From Colivicinus sp022776215 (GTDB taxonomy: Bacteria > Bacillota_I > Bacilli_A > Erysipelotrichales > Erysipelotrichaceae): DNA of 64,000 bases. Numbering within the stretch: the stretch's first letter is position 1; each line of letters opens with the position of its first letter. The stretch is taken from the NCBI GenBank assembly GCA_022776215.1, contig JALFIR010000027.1:4823-68822 (forward strand). The letters run 5' to 3'. This document shows, piece after piece, positions 43,201 to 50,795 of this stretch. The notes beneath the pieces were generated by a model that was given only the letters and a program-made list of their open reading frames with translations, did not search any database and was not told the DNA's origin. A program made the position numbers and the translations under genes.

Positions 43201-44066
43201 GTGATAGTGATATCACTCAAGGTCTTCCACGTGTTGAAGAACTATTTGAAGCTAGATGTCCTAAGCGTCCTGCTACTTTAGCTAAGATTAACGGTGAAAT
43301 CACTGCAATTCATGAAAATGATGATCATAGTATCGTTGTTGATGTAACTGGTGAAAATGAAACTATTCAACATCGTTTAATTCTTGGTCAAACAGTAAGA
43401 TCTTGGATGGGTGTTGGTACTAAGGTTAAGGCTGGTGATAAGCTAACTGAAGGTAACGTTGATCCTAAGGAATTATTAAGTATTGCCGGTGTTCAAGCTG
43501 TTCAAAACTATATCCTTAAGGAAGTTAAGAAGGTTTATGCTTTGGCTGGTATCGATACTTCAGATAAGCACATTGAGATGATTATTCATCAAATGTTGAA
43601 GCGTGTAATCATCATCGAACCAGGTGATTCAGATTACTGTACAGGTCAAACTGTTTCAATGAGAAAGATTAATGAAATCAATACAAACTTATTAATGGAA
43701 GGTAAGACTCCTGCTAAGTTTGGTCCTATGTTATTAGGTATTTCTAAGTCTTCAGTTGAAACTGACTCATTCTTATCTGCTGCTTCATTCCAAGAAACTA
43801 CCAAGGTATTAACTGATGCAGCTATTAATGCTAAGGTTGATGACCTATTCGGTATCAAGGAAAACGTTATTATCGGTAAGTTGATTCCTGCTGGTACAGG
43901 TTCTAAGTTTGAACGTGAAACTACTCATTTAGTAGAAGAACGTGCTGCTGAACTTGCTAAGGAAAGAGAAGAGAGAGTGCTATTGTTCGAAGAAGAGATT
44001 AAGGCAGCTCAACTTCCAAGTGATGTAACTACCGTTAGAGATAGCGAAGAAAAAGAAGCTGAATAA
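40254..44066 (+). CDS. rpoC: DNA-directed RNA polymerase subunit beta'
   Basis: The beta' subunit, 1270 residues. It holds the N-terminal zinc ribbon (CACGKYK ... CDRCG), the catalytic Mg2+ loop NADFDGDQMA, the trigger loop region (MAVSGARGNKSHFTQLAGMRGLMG), and the second zinc site (CRSKDGICRKCYG). AGGAGGAT sits 6 nt before the ATG. The gene ends at a terminator. Confidence 0.98.
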   Translation: MANNKFEAIKVGLASPERIREWSYGEVTKPETINYRSQKPEKDGLFCERIFGPTKDWECACGKYKKVRYKGITCDRCGVEITKSSVRRERFGHISLAAPVVHIWYLKGIPSRMGLVLNVSPKILEEIVYFVTWIVTDPGSTDLQYKQPLSEMEVRNYQALYGDKAFKAATGAEAIKTLLEQVDVVKEQKEIKKELEKAQGDKRKKLIKRLETVNAFVNSDNKPEWMVLTELPVIPPDLRPMLQLDGGRFATSDLNDLYRRVITRNNRLRKLLEIGTPSIIVQNEKRMLQEAVDALIDNGRRGNPVKGSANRPLKSLSHSLKGKQGRFRQNLLGKRVDFSGRSVIAVGPNLKMYQCGIPREMAINLYRPFVESELVLQKIAQSLKQAEKMVDKQDPQIWDVVEEIMDNHPVFLNRAPTLHRLGIQAFKPKLVEGRAIRLHPLVCTAFNADFDGDQMAVHLPLSDKARAEAEILMLASNNILGPKDGKPIVTPSQDMVLGNFYLNMEETKEEFYHKAEVLKTLGDEEAAEMWTRFGDNEGHVYKDFNEALMAYQNKQVHLHTRVAIAAGSLKKTCFTEEENNMYLITTIGKLIFNNAFPSDFPYINMVTTDTLKRTPHDQFVPYGTDICAHIAGLKVSPEFTKKALGNVIAEVFAKYRTNGSSTILDNIKDLGFEYSTVAGMTVSLADINVAPNKQVYVDEAKKKADVLQNLLDRGQLTPPEWEKHFSQLWSDTKDKIGDEVMNSLERKSPINMMAVSGARGNKSHFTQLAGMRGLMGRPTQSKSKKEYQPSIIEVPIYSCFREGMSVSEFFISTHGVRKGLTDTALKTAESGYLTRRLVDVSQDVIIMEDDCHTDMGYYVEAIIDRKDNSIIESFADRIIGRFSKEVVTHPETGEVIIGEDEFIDEDKAREIVGAGIKGMYIRNTFTCRSKDGICRKCYGRNMATGKLVENGEAVGIMAAQSIGEPGTQLTMRTFHTGGVAAAGDSDITQGLPRVEELFEARCPKRPATLAKINGEITAIHENDDHSIVVDVTGENETIQHRLILGQTVRSWMGVGTKVKAGDKLTEGNVDPKELLSIAGVQAVQNYILKEVKKVYALAGIDTSDKHIEMIIHQMLKRVIIIEPGDSDYCTGQTVSMRKINEINTNLLMEGKTPAKFGPMLLGISKSSVETDSFLSAASFQETTKVLTDAAINAKVDDLFGIKENVIIGKLIPAGTGSKFERETTHLVEERAAELAKEREERVLLFEEEIKAAQLPSDVTTVRDSEEKEAE

Positions 44067-44077
44067 ACTAAAATTTT

Positions 44078-44104
44078 AAGCTCGGGGCAACTCGGGCTTT
44101 TAAT
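44078..44104 (+). terminator. Terminator after rpoC
   Basis: AAGCTCGGG pairs with CTCGGGCTT (two G-U wobbles) around GCAA, then TTTTAAT. It closes the rplJL-rpoBC unit. Confidence 0.75.
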
Positions 44105-44140
44105 ATGGTAAAATGAGGCTAAAGAAGAGGAAAAGACAAT

Positions 44141-44836
44141 ATGAAATTAACTAGAGCTGATAAAGAAGCTATTAAGATGGGTAATGCTGGTTATATCCTT
44201 AATAAGGGTGCTGAGGCTTATAAGAATGAAGATTTTAAAGAGGCAATAGAGTACTATCACTTAGCAAGTACGATGGGTAGTGATATTGCCACTAGTAATT
44301 TGGGTTATTGTTACTTATATGGAAGAAGCATTGAGGCTAATGTTGATTTAGCCATTAGTTATTTTGAATTAGCAGCTAATAGAGGAAATGTGGATGCACT
44401 ATATAAACTAGGTGATATTTATTCTAGTGATAAGTGGAAGCTTAAGGATAGTGAATTATCTTTATATTATTATCAATTAGCGGCCAATATCTTGATTGGT
44501 TGTGATTGGTCAAAAGAAGATGCAATTGCCTTTACTGAGGAATTAGAAGAATATCCAAGTCTATGCTATGCCTTAGCTAGGGAATTGATGCCTGGTGGTA
44601 ATTTGAAAACATCATTAGATCAGGCTTATCAATTTTTGTTGCATGCAGAACAAGGCTTTGTTCATGAGATTTTAAACGGTGCAACTTATTATAAGAAGAA
44701 TCTAAATAAAGTAACTGTCTTATTACAAGATGACATATTCGATGAAATAAGAGATAATTATGATTACTTATTTGATGAAGATGATGATGACTTGTTGTAT
44801 GATGCCTTTGATGGTGATGATCCAGTGTTCTTTTAA
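44141..44836 (+). CDS. Sel1-like repeat protein
   Basis: A 231-residue helical repeat protein. At least two Sel1 units are clear: residues 26-62 (AIEYYHLASTMGSDIATSNLGYCYL cut to its Leu/Ala/Gly pattern) and 66-100 (AISYFELAANRGNVDALYKLG). The C-terminus is strikingly acidic (DEDDDDLLYDAFDGDD). Such repeats mediate protein contacts. It occupies the place between rpoC and the S10 operon where other Firmicutes have the str operon. AGAGGAAAAG precedes the ATG. Confidence 0.82.
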   Translation: MKLTRADKEAIKMGNAGYILNKGAEAYKNEDFKEAIEYYHLASTMGSDIATSNLGYCYLYGRSIEANVDLAISYFELAANRGNVDALYKLGDIYSSDKWKLKDSELSLYYYQLAANILIGCDWSKEDAIAFTEELEEYPSLCYALARELMPGGNLKTSLDQAYQFLLHAEQGFVHEILNGATYYKKNLNKVTVLLQDDIFDEIRDNYDYLFDEDDDDLLYDAFDGDDPVFF

Positions 44837-44850
44837 GTTATATATAATAT

Positions 44851-44906
44851 AAGGAGGAGGAATGACTATTTGGCTTATTTTGGTGAGTTGAATAGTCATT
44901 TTTATT
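44851..44906 (+). terminator. Terminator hairpin carrying a strong ribosome site and nine-codon frame
   Basis: AATGACTATT (44861-44870) and AATAGTCATT (44891-44900) form a 10-bp stem with a 20-nt loop, followed by TTTATT. Just before it is AAGGAGGAGG and an ATG (44862) opening a frame of nine codons, MTIWLILVS, then TGA. The stem would sequester that start. Confidence 0.65.
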
Positions 44907-44969
44907 ATCAAAATTAATGCCCCGGGCAATATATTTAGGGAAATTTAATTAAAAATGGATAGTTTTAGG

Positions 44970-44998
44970 GTGAAAAAGGAGTAAATGGACTGTATAAT
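44970..44998 (+). promoter_or_regulatory. Candidate distal promoter of the S10 operon
   Basis: GTGAAA and TATAAT are 17 bp apart. The -10 is perfect; the -35 is weak. A transcript would start near 45005, giving a leader of more than 230 nt ahead of rpsJ. The stretch between it and the proximal promoter holds nothing else I can name. Confidence 0.5.
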
Positions 44999-45073
44999 AG
45001 GGCACACCTGTAACCGTGATATCAGTGATGTTCAAAAAAGTGCGAAAATATGCGGATTTTTTAAAAATTTATA

Positions 45074-45102
45074 TTGAAAAACAGATACAAAAACTGTAGA
45101 AT
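45074..45102 (+). promoter_or_regulatory. Candidate proximal promoter of the S10 operon
   Basis: TTGAAA and TAGAAT with an exact 17-bp spacer, about 140 bp ahead of rpsJ. It is the best sigma-A match in the 405-bp gap. Confidence 0.68.
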
Positions 45103-45108
45103 AATTGA

Positions 45109-45241
45109 GCGCTTGCAGTGATATGGGAGATTGCTGGCACACTGATACCTGTGTGTCTGTGTGATAACCAGGGAACTCACTTGGAGCAAGTTACTAAGCT
45201 AAATAAAAGGCTTAGTTAGTGAATGTAAGGAGGAAAAATTC
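45109..45241 (+). ncRNA. Structured leader upstream of rpsJ (candidate ribosomal-protein leader)
   Basis: The expected 5' leader folds into at least three helices by eye: CTGG-CACAC with GTGTG-ATAA-CCAG, ACTTG with CAAGT around GAG, and ACTAAGC with GCTTAGT just before the AAGGAGG site. In gammaproteobacteria L4 represses the S10 operon through its leader; no such regulator has been assigned for this lineage to my knowledge. The autoregulation idea is inference. Confidence 0.5.
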
Positions 45242-45553
45242 ATGGCAAAGAACAACGTAAGAATTAAGTTAAAAGCTTACGAACACAGATCTTTGGACTT
45301 AGCAACTGAAAAGATTGTTAAGGCTGCAGAAGATGGCGGCGTTAAGAAGGTCGTTGGTCCTATCCCACTACCAACTGAAAAACAAGTGGTTACAGTTTTG
45401 CGTGCTGTTCATAAGTATAAGGATTCTCGTGAACAATTCGAGATCAGAACACACAAGAGACTTATCGAAATCATTGGCCCTAGTGCTAAGACAATTGATG
45501 CCTTAAGTCGTCTAGAATTACCTAGTGGCGTTGATATTGAAATCAAATTATAA
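45242..45553 (+). CDS. rpsJ: 30S ribosomal protein S10 (NusE)
   Basis: The 103-residue first gene of the S10 operon, with KLKAYEHRSLDLATEKIV and the loop FEIRTHKRLIEI. S10 sits in the 30S head and, as NusE, binds NusB at boxA during antitermination. AAGGAGGAAAAATTC precedes the ATG. Confidence 0.97.
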   Translation: MAKNNVRIKLKAYEHRSLDLATEKIVKAAEDGGVKKVVGPIPLPTEKQVVTVLRAVHKYKDSREQFEIRTHKRLIEIIGPSAKTIDALSRLELPSGVDIEIKL

Positions 45554-45567
45554 AGAAAGGTGACATC

Positions 45568-46245
45568 ATGAAAGGAATACTTGGAAGAAAGCTTGGTATG
45601 ACTCAAGTCTTCACAGAAGACGGAACATTGATTCCTGTTACTGTAGTTGAATGTGAACCAAACGTAGTTTTACAAAAGAAAACAAAAGAAACTGATGGTT
45701 ATGAAGCATTACAACTTGGTTTAGAAGACAAGAAAGAAAGTCGTGCTACAAAGCCAGAAATTGGCCATGCTAAGAAGGCAGGCGTTAGTCCTAAGAAGTT
45801 TGTTAAGGAAATCAAGGCTGACGAATTAATGAACGTTGAAGTTGGACAAGAAATTAAAGTTGATATCTTTTCCGCTGGTGATATCGTAGATGTTACAGGC
45901 GTTTCAAAAGGTAAAGGTTATACTGGTGTAATCAAGAGATACAACCACGCTATGATCAGAGAAACACACGGTGCAGGTCCCGTACATAGAAGTGTAGGTT
46001 CTCTTGCTACTACAGGTCGTAACAATGGCCGTATCGAGAAGAACACACCAATGCCAGGACATGACGGTTCATTAGTAACTACAAACCAAAACCTAGAAGT
46101 TATCAAGGTTGATGCTGATGCAAATTACATGTTAATCAAGGGTAACGTTCCAGGACCTAAGAGAGGTTTGGTTGTAGTTAAGACTACTGTAAAGAATAAA
46201 AAGCATGTAGAACCAAAAGTTCTATTAGGAAAGAAGGAGGGCTAA
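45568..46245 (+). CDS. rplC: 50S ribosomal protein L3
   Basis: A 225-residue protein opening MKGILGRKLGMTQVF. The long loop that reaches the peptidyl-transferase centre (GPVHRSVGSLATTGRNNGRI and following MPGHDG) is intact. AAAGGTGACATC sets the start, 14 bp after rpsJ. Confidence 0.97.
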   Translation: MKGILGRKLGMTQVFTEDGTLIPVTVVECEPNVVLQKKTKETDGYEALQLGLEDKKESRATKPEIGHAKKAGVSPKKFVKEIKADELMNVEVGQEIKVDIFSAGDIVDVTGVSKGKGYTGVIKRYNHAMIRETHGAGPVHRSVGSLATTGRNNGRIEKNTPMPGHDGSLVTTNQNLEVIKVDADANYMLIKGNVPGPKRGLVVVKTTVKNKKHVEPKVLLGKKEG

Positions 46246-46248
46246 TCA

Positions 46249-46884
46249 ATGGCTAAGTTTGACGTATTTGATTTAAGTGCTAATAAAGTTGGCGATATTG
46301 AATTAGCTGATGGTGTATTCGGTATTGAAGTAAATACACAAGCAATTTTCGATGCTGTATTAAGACAACAATCATCATTAAGACAAGGTACTCATAAGGT
46401 TAAGACTAGAGCTGAAGTATCTGGTGGTGGTAAGAAGCCATTCAGACAAAAGGGTACTGGTAGAGCTAGACAAGGTTCTAGTAGAGCTGTTCAATACAGA
46501 GGTGGTGGTATCGCATTTGGTCCAACACCAAGATCTCATACATTCAAGTTAAATCGTAAGGTTAGAAGATTAGCATTAAGAAGTGCTTTAACTCTTAAGG
46601 CTACTAACAACAATTTAACAGTTGTACAAGATGTTAAGTTTGCTAATATCAAGACAAAAGATTTCAAGAATGTATTAAATGCATTTGGTTTTGATAGAAA
46701 AGTATTAGTAGTAGTTGATGTTAATGAAGATTTCGAAAATGCTTACTTAAGCTCAAGAAACTTCGGTAACGTTGTAATGGTTACAGTTGAAGGTTTAAAT
46801 GTTTATGATCTTCAAAACGCTAACAAGCTAGTTATCACAACAGAAGCTGCTAAAAAGATTGGAGAGGTTTTAACAGATGAGTAA
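46249..46884 (+). CDS. rplD: 50S ribosomal protein L4
   Basis: A 211-residue protein with the extended exit-tunnel loop (RAEVSGGGKKPFRQKGTGRA). The RQKGTGRARQGS segment near residue 70 is the macrolide-relevant tip and looks wild type. In other bacteria L4 also represses its own operon. It starts 3 bp after rplC behind AAGGAGGG and overlaps rplW by 8 bp. Confidence 0.97.
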   Translation: MAKFDVFDLSANKVGDIELADGVFGIEVNTQAIFDAVLRQQSSLRQGTHKVKTRAEVSGGGKKPFRQKGTGRARQGSSRAVQYRGGGIAFGPTPRSHTFKLNRKVRRLALRSALTLKATNNNLTVVQDVKFANIKTKDFKNVLNAFGFDRKVLVVVDVNEDFENAYLSSRNFGNVVMVTVEGLNVYDLQNANKLVITTEAAKKIGEVLTDE

Positions 46885-47176
46885 TGCTAGAGATGTCATC
46901 GTTCGTCCTCTTATAACTGAAAAGTCAATGAATGTTGGTGAAACAAACAACACAGTTGTATTCGAAGTTAAAAAAGGTGTGAACAAGATTCATATTAAGC
47001 AAGCTATTGAAGAAATTTTCAATGTTAAGGTTGCTTCAGTAAATGTTGTAAACTGCCCAACTAAGCAAAAGAGAATGGGTAGATATGGTCAGTATCATTT
47101 TGAAACTAACCAAGTTAAGAAGGCTTACGTAAAGCTTAAAGACGGTTATAAGATCGATATCTTAGCTGATAAGTAG
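46877..47176 (+). CDS. rplW: 50S ribosomal protein L23
   Basis: The 99-residue tunnel-exit protein that docks trigger factor and SRP. DVIVRPLITEKSM and the C-terminal RYGQYHFETNQVKKAYVKL are typical. It starts within the rplD end behind GGAGAGG. A 67-bp spacer follows. Confidence 0.96.
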   Translation: MSNARDVIVRPLITEKSMNVGETNNTVVFEVKKGVNKIHIKQAIEEIFNVKVASVNVVNCPTKQKRMGRYGQYHFETNQVKKAYVKLKDGYKIDILADK

Positions 47177-47243
47177 TCAATTAAATTTAGCGGAAGAAAA
47201 ATGCTATTTCCGGATAAAGTGCATTAGAGAGGAAAAATAAATC

Positions 47244-48077
47244 ATGGCGATTAAAAAATATAAGCCAACTACTCCTGGTAGACGTGGTATGACTGGCCTT
47301 ACATTTGATGAAGTAACTAAGAGCAAGCCTGAAAAGAGTTTAACAGTAAGCTTCAACAAATCTGGTGGTCGTAACAATACAGGAAGAATTACAACAAGAC
47401 ATATTGGTGGTGGTCATAAACAACTTTACCGTATCATCGATTTCAAGAGAAATAAGGATGGTATCAAGGGTGTGGTTAAGGCTATCGAATATGACCCAAA
47501 TAGAAACTGCAATATCTGTTTAATCAGTTATGCAGATGGTGAAAAGAGATACATTCTAGCTCCTAAGGGCCTAGAAGTTGGTATGTCAATTATCTCAGGT
47601 GAAAAGGCAGATATCAAAGTTGGTAATGCTCTTGAAATGAGAAACATGCCAGAAGGTACAACTGTTCATAATATTGAACTTAAGCCTGGTAAGGGTGGCC
47701 AAATCGCAAGAGCTGCTGGTGCTAGCGCTCAAATCTTGGCTATCGAAGAAAAGTATGTAACACTACGTTTGACAAGTGGTGAAATGAGAAAAGTTCTAGG
47801 TAACTGTCGTGCTACAGTTGGTCAAGTTGGTAATGAAGATTACAGCTTAATTAACTTAGGTAAGGCTGGTAGAACTAGATGGATGGGTGTTAAGCCTACA
47901 GTTAGAGGTTCTGCAATGAACCCTTGTGATCACCCTCACGGTGGTGGTGAAGGTAAGTGTCCAATCGGACGTAAGTCACCAATGACTCCTTGGGGTAAGA
48001 AGGCTATGGGTGTTAAGACTCGTAAGACTAAGAAAGCTTCAAACGATTTAATCGTAAGAAGAAGAAATGAGAAATAG
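47244..48077 (+). CDS. rplB: 50S ribosomal protein L2
   Basis: A 277-residue protein with the N-terminal KKYKPTTPGRRGMT, the RNA-binding GGGHKQLYRIIDF and the conserved HPHGGGEG loop next to the peptidyl-transferase centre, whose His is essential. AGAGAGGAAAAA lies upstream. Confidence 0.98.
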   Translation: MAIKKYKPTTPGRRGMTGLTFDEVTKSKPEKSLTVSFNKSGGRNNTGRITTRHIGGGHKQLYRIIDFKRNKDGIKGVVKAIEYDPNRNCNICLISYADGEKRYILAPKGLEVGMSIISGEKADIKVGNALEMRNMPEGTTVHNIELKPGKGGQIARAAGASAQILAIEEKYVTLRLTSGEMRKVLGNCRATVGQVGNEDYSLINLGKAGRTRWMGVKPTVRGSAMNPCDHPHGGGEGKCPIGRKSPMTPWGKKAMGVKTRKTKKASNDLIVRRRNEK

Positions 48078-48098
48078 TAGAAAGGGGAGTAATTAATA

Positions 48099-48371
48099 AT
48101 GTCTAGAAGTTTAAAAAAGGGTCCATTCTGTGATGAACACCTAATGAAAAAAGTAGAAGCATTAAATGCTGCTAATAAAAAAGAAGTTATTAAGACTTGG
48201 TCTCGTAGATCAACAATCTTCCCTAGCTTCGTAGAACATACATTCGCAGTACATAATGGTAAGGAACATGTTCCAGTATATGTAACTGAAGATATGGTTG
48301 GTCAAAAACTTGGTGAATTTGTTCCAACTAGAAAATTCGGTGGTCACGGAAGCGACGATAAAAAGGCTTAA
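48099..48371 (+). CDS. rpsS: 30S ribosomal protein S19
   Basis: A 90-residue 30S-head protein: SRSLKKGPFCDEHLMKKV, TWSRRSTIFP and the end GEFVPTRKFGGHG. It pairs with S13. AAAGGGGAG lies upstream. Confidence 0.97.
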   Translation: MSRSLKKGPFCDEHLMKKVEALNAANKKEVIKTWSRRSTIFPSFVEHTFAVHNGKEHVPVYVTEDMVGQKLGEFVPTRKFGGHGSDDKKA

Positions 48372-48385
48372 GATAGGAGGAAAAT

Positions 48386-48718
48386 ATGGAAGTTAAGGCT
48401 ACAGCTAAAACTATTAGACATCCTTCTCGTAAAGTAAGAATCGTCTTAGATCTTATCAAAGGTAAGGATGTTAACGAAGCTCTTGGTATTTTAGAGTTTA
48501 CTCCAAACCATGCAGCTAAGGATGTTCAAAAAGTATTAAAGAGTGCAATTGCTAATGCTACTCACAATCATCAACAAGATGAATCAAAGTTATATGTTAA
48601 AGAGTGTTTCGCTAACGAAGGTGTTACTTTAAAGAGATGGATGCCTCGTGCTAAAGGTAGAGCAACACCAATTATGAAGAGAACAAGCCACATTACAGTG
48701 GTTGTCGATGAAAGATAA
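48386..48718 (+). CDS. rplV: 50S ribosomal protein L22
   Basis: A 110-residue tunnel protein: AKTIRHPSRKVRIVLDLIKGK, and the beta hairpin KRWMPRAKGRATPIMKRTSH that lines the exit tunnel and is a macrolide-resistance hotspot; no insertion is seen. AGGAGG precedes the ATG. Confidence 0.97.
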   Translation: MEVKATAKTIRHPSRKVRIVLDLIKGKDVNEALGILEFTPNHAAKDVQKVLKSAIANATHNHQQDESKLYVKECFANEGVTLKRWMPRAKGRATPIMKRTSHITVVVDER

Positions 48719-48729
48719 GGAGATCAGAG

Positions 48730-49524
48730 ATGGGTCAAAAAGTTAGTCCAATTGGAATGAGAGTCGGCGTCATCAGAGATTGGGAATCAAGATGGTACGC
48801 TGAAAAAGAATATGGTAACTTACTTCAAGAAGATATTAAGATTCGTGAGTTAATCTTCGCTGAATGCAAAGATTGCTTAGTTTCTAGAGTTGAAATCGAA
48901 AGAAGCAAGAACCGTGTTAACCTTATCGTAAGAACTGCTCGTCCAGGTATGTTCATCGGCGGTGAAGGCGAAAAAATCGAAACATTAAAGAAAAAATTAG
49001 CAAAATTAACTGGTAATAAGGATATCAATATCAACATCGTTGAAGTTGGTAATCCAGATCTAGATGCTAGACTTGTAGCATTAAAGATCGTAAAGATGCT
49101 AGAAGAAAGACAATCTTTCCGTACAGCACAAAAGAAGGCTATCCAATCTACAATGAGAGCTGGTGCTAAGGGTATTAAGACTGCAGTATCAGGTAGATTA
49201 GGTGGTGCTGATATCGCAAGAACTGAAGGTTATTCTGAGGGTGTTGTACCTCTACATACATTACGTTCTGATATCGACTATGCTTGGGAAGAGGCTATGA
49301 CTACTTATGGTAAGCTTGGTGTTAAGGTATGGATCTGTAGAGGTGAAGTACTTCCAGGTGAAATGGTTAAGGAACCAGAAAAGCCAAAAGGTAATCCAAA
49401 TGGCCGTCCAAACAGAAGAAGAAACGACAGAAGAAACTTCAACAGAAACAACAATGCTAATACTGAAGTAAAGGCAGAAGCTCCTGTTGAAGCAAAGGAA
49501 GAAGTTAAGGAGGATGTCGCATAA
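48730..49524 (+). CDS. rpsC: 30S ribosomal protein S3
   Basis: A 264-residue S3, about 45 residues longer than usual. The KH domain (FIGGEGEKIETLKKKLAKLT) and the helicase-associated C-domain (WICRGEVLPGE) are intact. The extra tail is rich in Asn and Arg (RPNRRRNDRRNFNRNNN) and then acidic. AAGGAGATC precedes the ATG and the stop overlaps the rplP start. Confidence 0.97.
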   Translation: MGQKVSPIGMRVGVIRDWESRWYAEKEYGNLLQEDIKIRELIFAECKDCLVSRVEIERSKNRVNLIVRTARPGMFIGGEGEKIETLKKKLAKLTGNKDININIVEVGNPDLDARLVALKIVKMLEERQSFRTAQKKAIQSTMRAGAKGIKTAVSGRLGGADIARTEGYSEGVVPLHTLRSDIDYAWEEAMTTYGKLGVKVWICRGEVLPGEMVKEPEKPKGNPNGRPNRRRNDRRNFNRNNNANTEVKAEAPVEAKEEVKEDVA

Positions 49525-49934
49525 TGTTAATGCCTAAGAGAACAAAATACCGTCGTCCTCATAGATTGAGCTACGAAGGTAAGTCAAAAGCTGGTACTGA
49601 GATTGCTTATGGTGAGTATGGATTAGTTGCAATGACTGGTGCATACATCTCTAACAACCAAATCGAAGCAGCCAGAGTTGCTATGACTCGTTATATGAAC
49701 AGAGGTGGTCAAGTTTGGATTAAGATTTTCCCACAACTTGCTATCACTAAGAAGCCTCTAGAAGTTCGTATGGGTTCTGGTAAAGGTGCTCCTGAAGGCT
49801 GGGTTGCAGTTGTTCAAAGGGGCAGAGTTATGTTTGAAATCGCTGGTGTAGATGAAGCTACAGCACGTGAAGCATTCAGACTTGCAGCTAACAAGTTGCC
49901 TGTTAAGTGCAAATTCATTAAGAAGGGAGAGTAA
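49524..49934 (+). CDS. rplP: 50S ribosomal protein L16
   Basis: A 136-residue protein starting MLMPKRTKYRRPHRLSYEGK, the standard L16 N-terminus, so the ATG at 49524 inside the rpsC stop is right. The loop with KGAPEGWVAVVQRGRVMFEI approaches the peptidyl-transferase centre. Confidence 0.97.
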   Translation: MLMPKRTKYRRPHRLSYEGKSKAGTEIAYGEYGLVAMTGAYISNNQIEAARVAMTRYMNRGGQVWIKIFPQLAITKKPLEVRMGSGKGAPEGWVAVVQRGRVMFEIAGVDEATAREAFRLAANKLPVKCKFIKKGE

Positions 49935-49936
49935 TT

Positions 49937-50128
49937 ATGAACGTTAAAGAAGTTAGAGATATGTCAGATGAAGAATTACTAAAGTCTTTAGATGAATCTA
50001 AGAAAGAATTATTCGACCTAAGATTTGCTAAGGCTACTGGTAGTATTGAAAATCCTATGCGTATTAGAGAATTAAAGAAGTCTATCGCTAGAATTTTAAC
50101 TGTATTAAAAGAAAGAGAAAGTAAATAA
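49937..50128 (+). CDS. rpmC: 50S ribosomal protein L29
   Basis: A 63-residue two-helix protein near the tunnel exit. SDEELLKSLDESKKELFDLRFAKATG cut in two helices is typical: EELLKSLDESK and LFDLRFAKATG. It starts 2 bp after rplP. Confidence 0.96.
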   Translation: MNVKEVRDMSDEELLKSLDESKKELFDLRFAKATGSIENPMRIRELKKSIARILTVLKERESK

Positions 50129-50139
50129 GGGGGCAGCTA

Positions 50140-50403
50140 ATGGAAAGAAAGAATACAAAGCGTGTCTTACGTGGTGTTGTTTGTTCAGATAAGATGGACA
50201 AGACAATCGTTGTTGAGATCTCTGAGAAAAAGGCTCACCCACTTTATGGCAAGCAAACTAAATTTTCTCGTAAATTTAAGGCTCATGATGAAAACAATGA
50301 AGCTAAGGTTGGCGATACTGTAGAAATCATCGAGACTAGAAAGTTAAGCCGTGATAAACATTTCCGTTTATTGAGAATTGTTGAAAAGGCTGTAATTCTA
50401 TAG
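50140..50403 (+). CDS. rpsQ: 30S ribosomal protein S17
   Basis: An 87-residue OB-fold protein: RKNTKRVLRGVVCSDKMDKT, AHDENNEAKVGD and ETRKLSRDKHFRL are signatures. AAGGGGGCAGCTA precedes the ATG. Confidence 0.97.
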   Translation: MERKNTKRVLRGVVCSDKMDKTIVVEISEKKAHPLYGKQTKFSRKFKAHDENNEAKVGDTVEIIETRKLSRDKHFRLLRIVEKAVIL

Positions 50404-50412
50404 GAGGTTATT

Positions 50413-50781
50413 ATGATACATAATGAATCAAGATTAAAAGTAGCTGATAACACAGGTGCTAAAGAATTACTAGTAATCAGATGTCTAGGTGGTTCTAACA
50501 GAAAGACAAGTAACATCGGTGATGTTGTTGTATGTTCTGTTAAGGAAGCTGCTCCAGGCGGTTCTGCTAAGAAGGGCCAAGTTGTAAAAGCTGTTATCGT
50601 AAGAACTAAGTATGGTATCAGCAGAGAAAACGGTTCTTATATTAAGTTTGATGATAACGCTGCAGTTATTATCAAGGACGATAAAACGCCAGTAGGCACT
50701 CGTATCTTCGGGCCTGTGGCAAGAGAACTTCGTGATAGAGACTTTATGAAAATTATCTCTCTAGCACCAGAAGTATTATAG
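50413..50781 (+). CDS. rplN: 50S ribosomal protein L14
   Basis: A 122-residue protein, first gene of the classical spc part. MIHNESRLKVADNTGAKELL and GTRIFGPVARELRDRDFMKI are diagnostic. TAGGAGGTTATT precedes the ATG. Confidence 0.97.
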   Translation: MIHNESRLKVADNTGAKELLVIRCLGGSNRKTSNIGDVVVCSVKEAAPGGSAKKGQVVKAVIVRTKYGISRENGSYIKFDDNAAVIIKDDKTPVGTRIFGPVARELRDRDFMKIISLAPEVL

Positions 50782-50795
50782 GAGGATCTGAATTT

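Noticed and set aside
36576..43858. Many minus-strand open frames of 60-120 codons inside rpoB and rpoC
   Set aside because: They lie antisense to essential conserved genes, lack ribosome sites and have translations without family patterns; they are shadows of the biased codon use.
47189..47213. Hairpin CGGAA/TTCCG between rplW and rplB
   Set aside because: Only five pairs with a long loop and no T-run; too weak to call a terminator or regulator.
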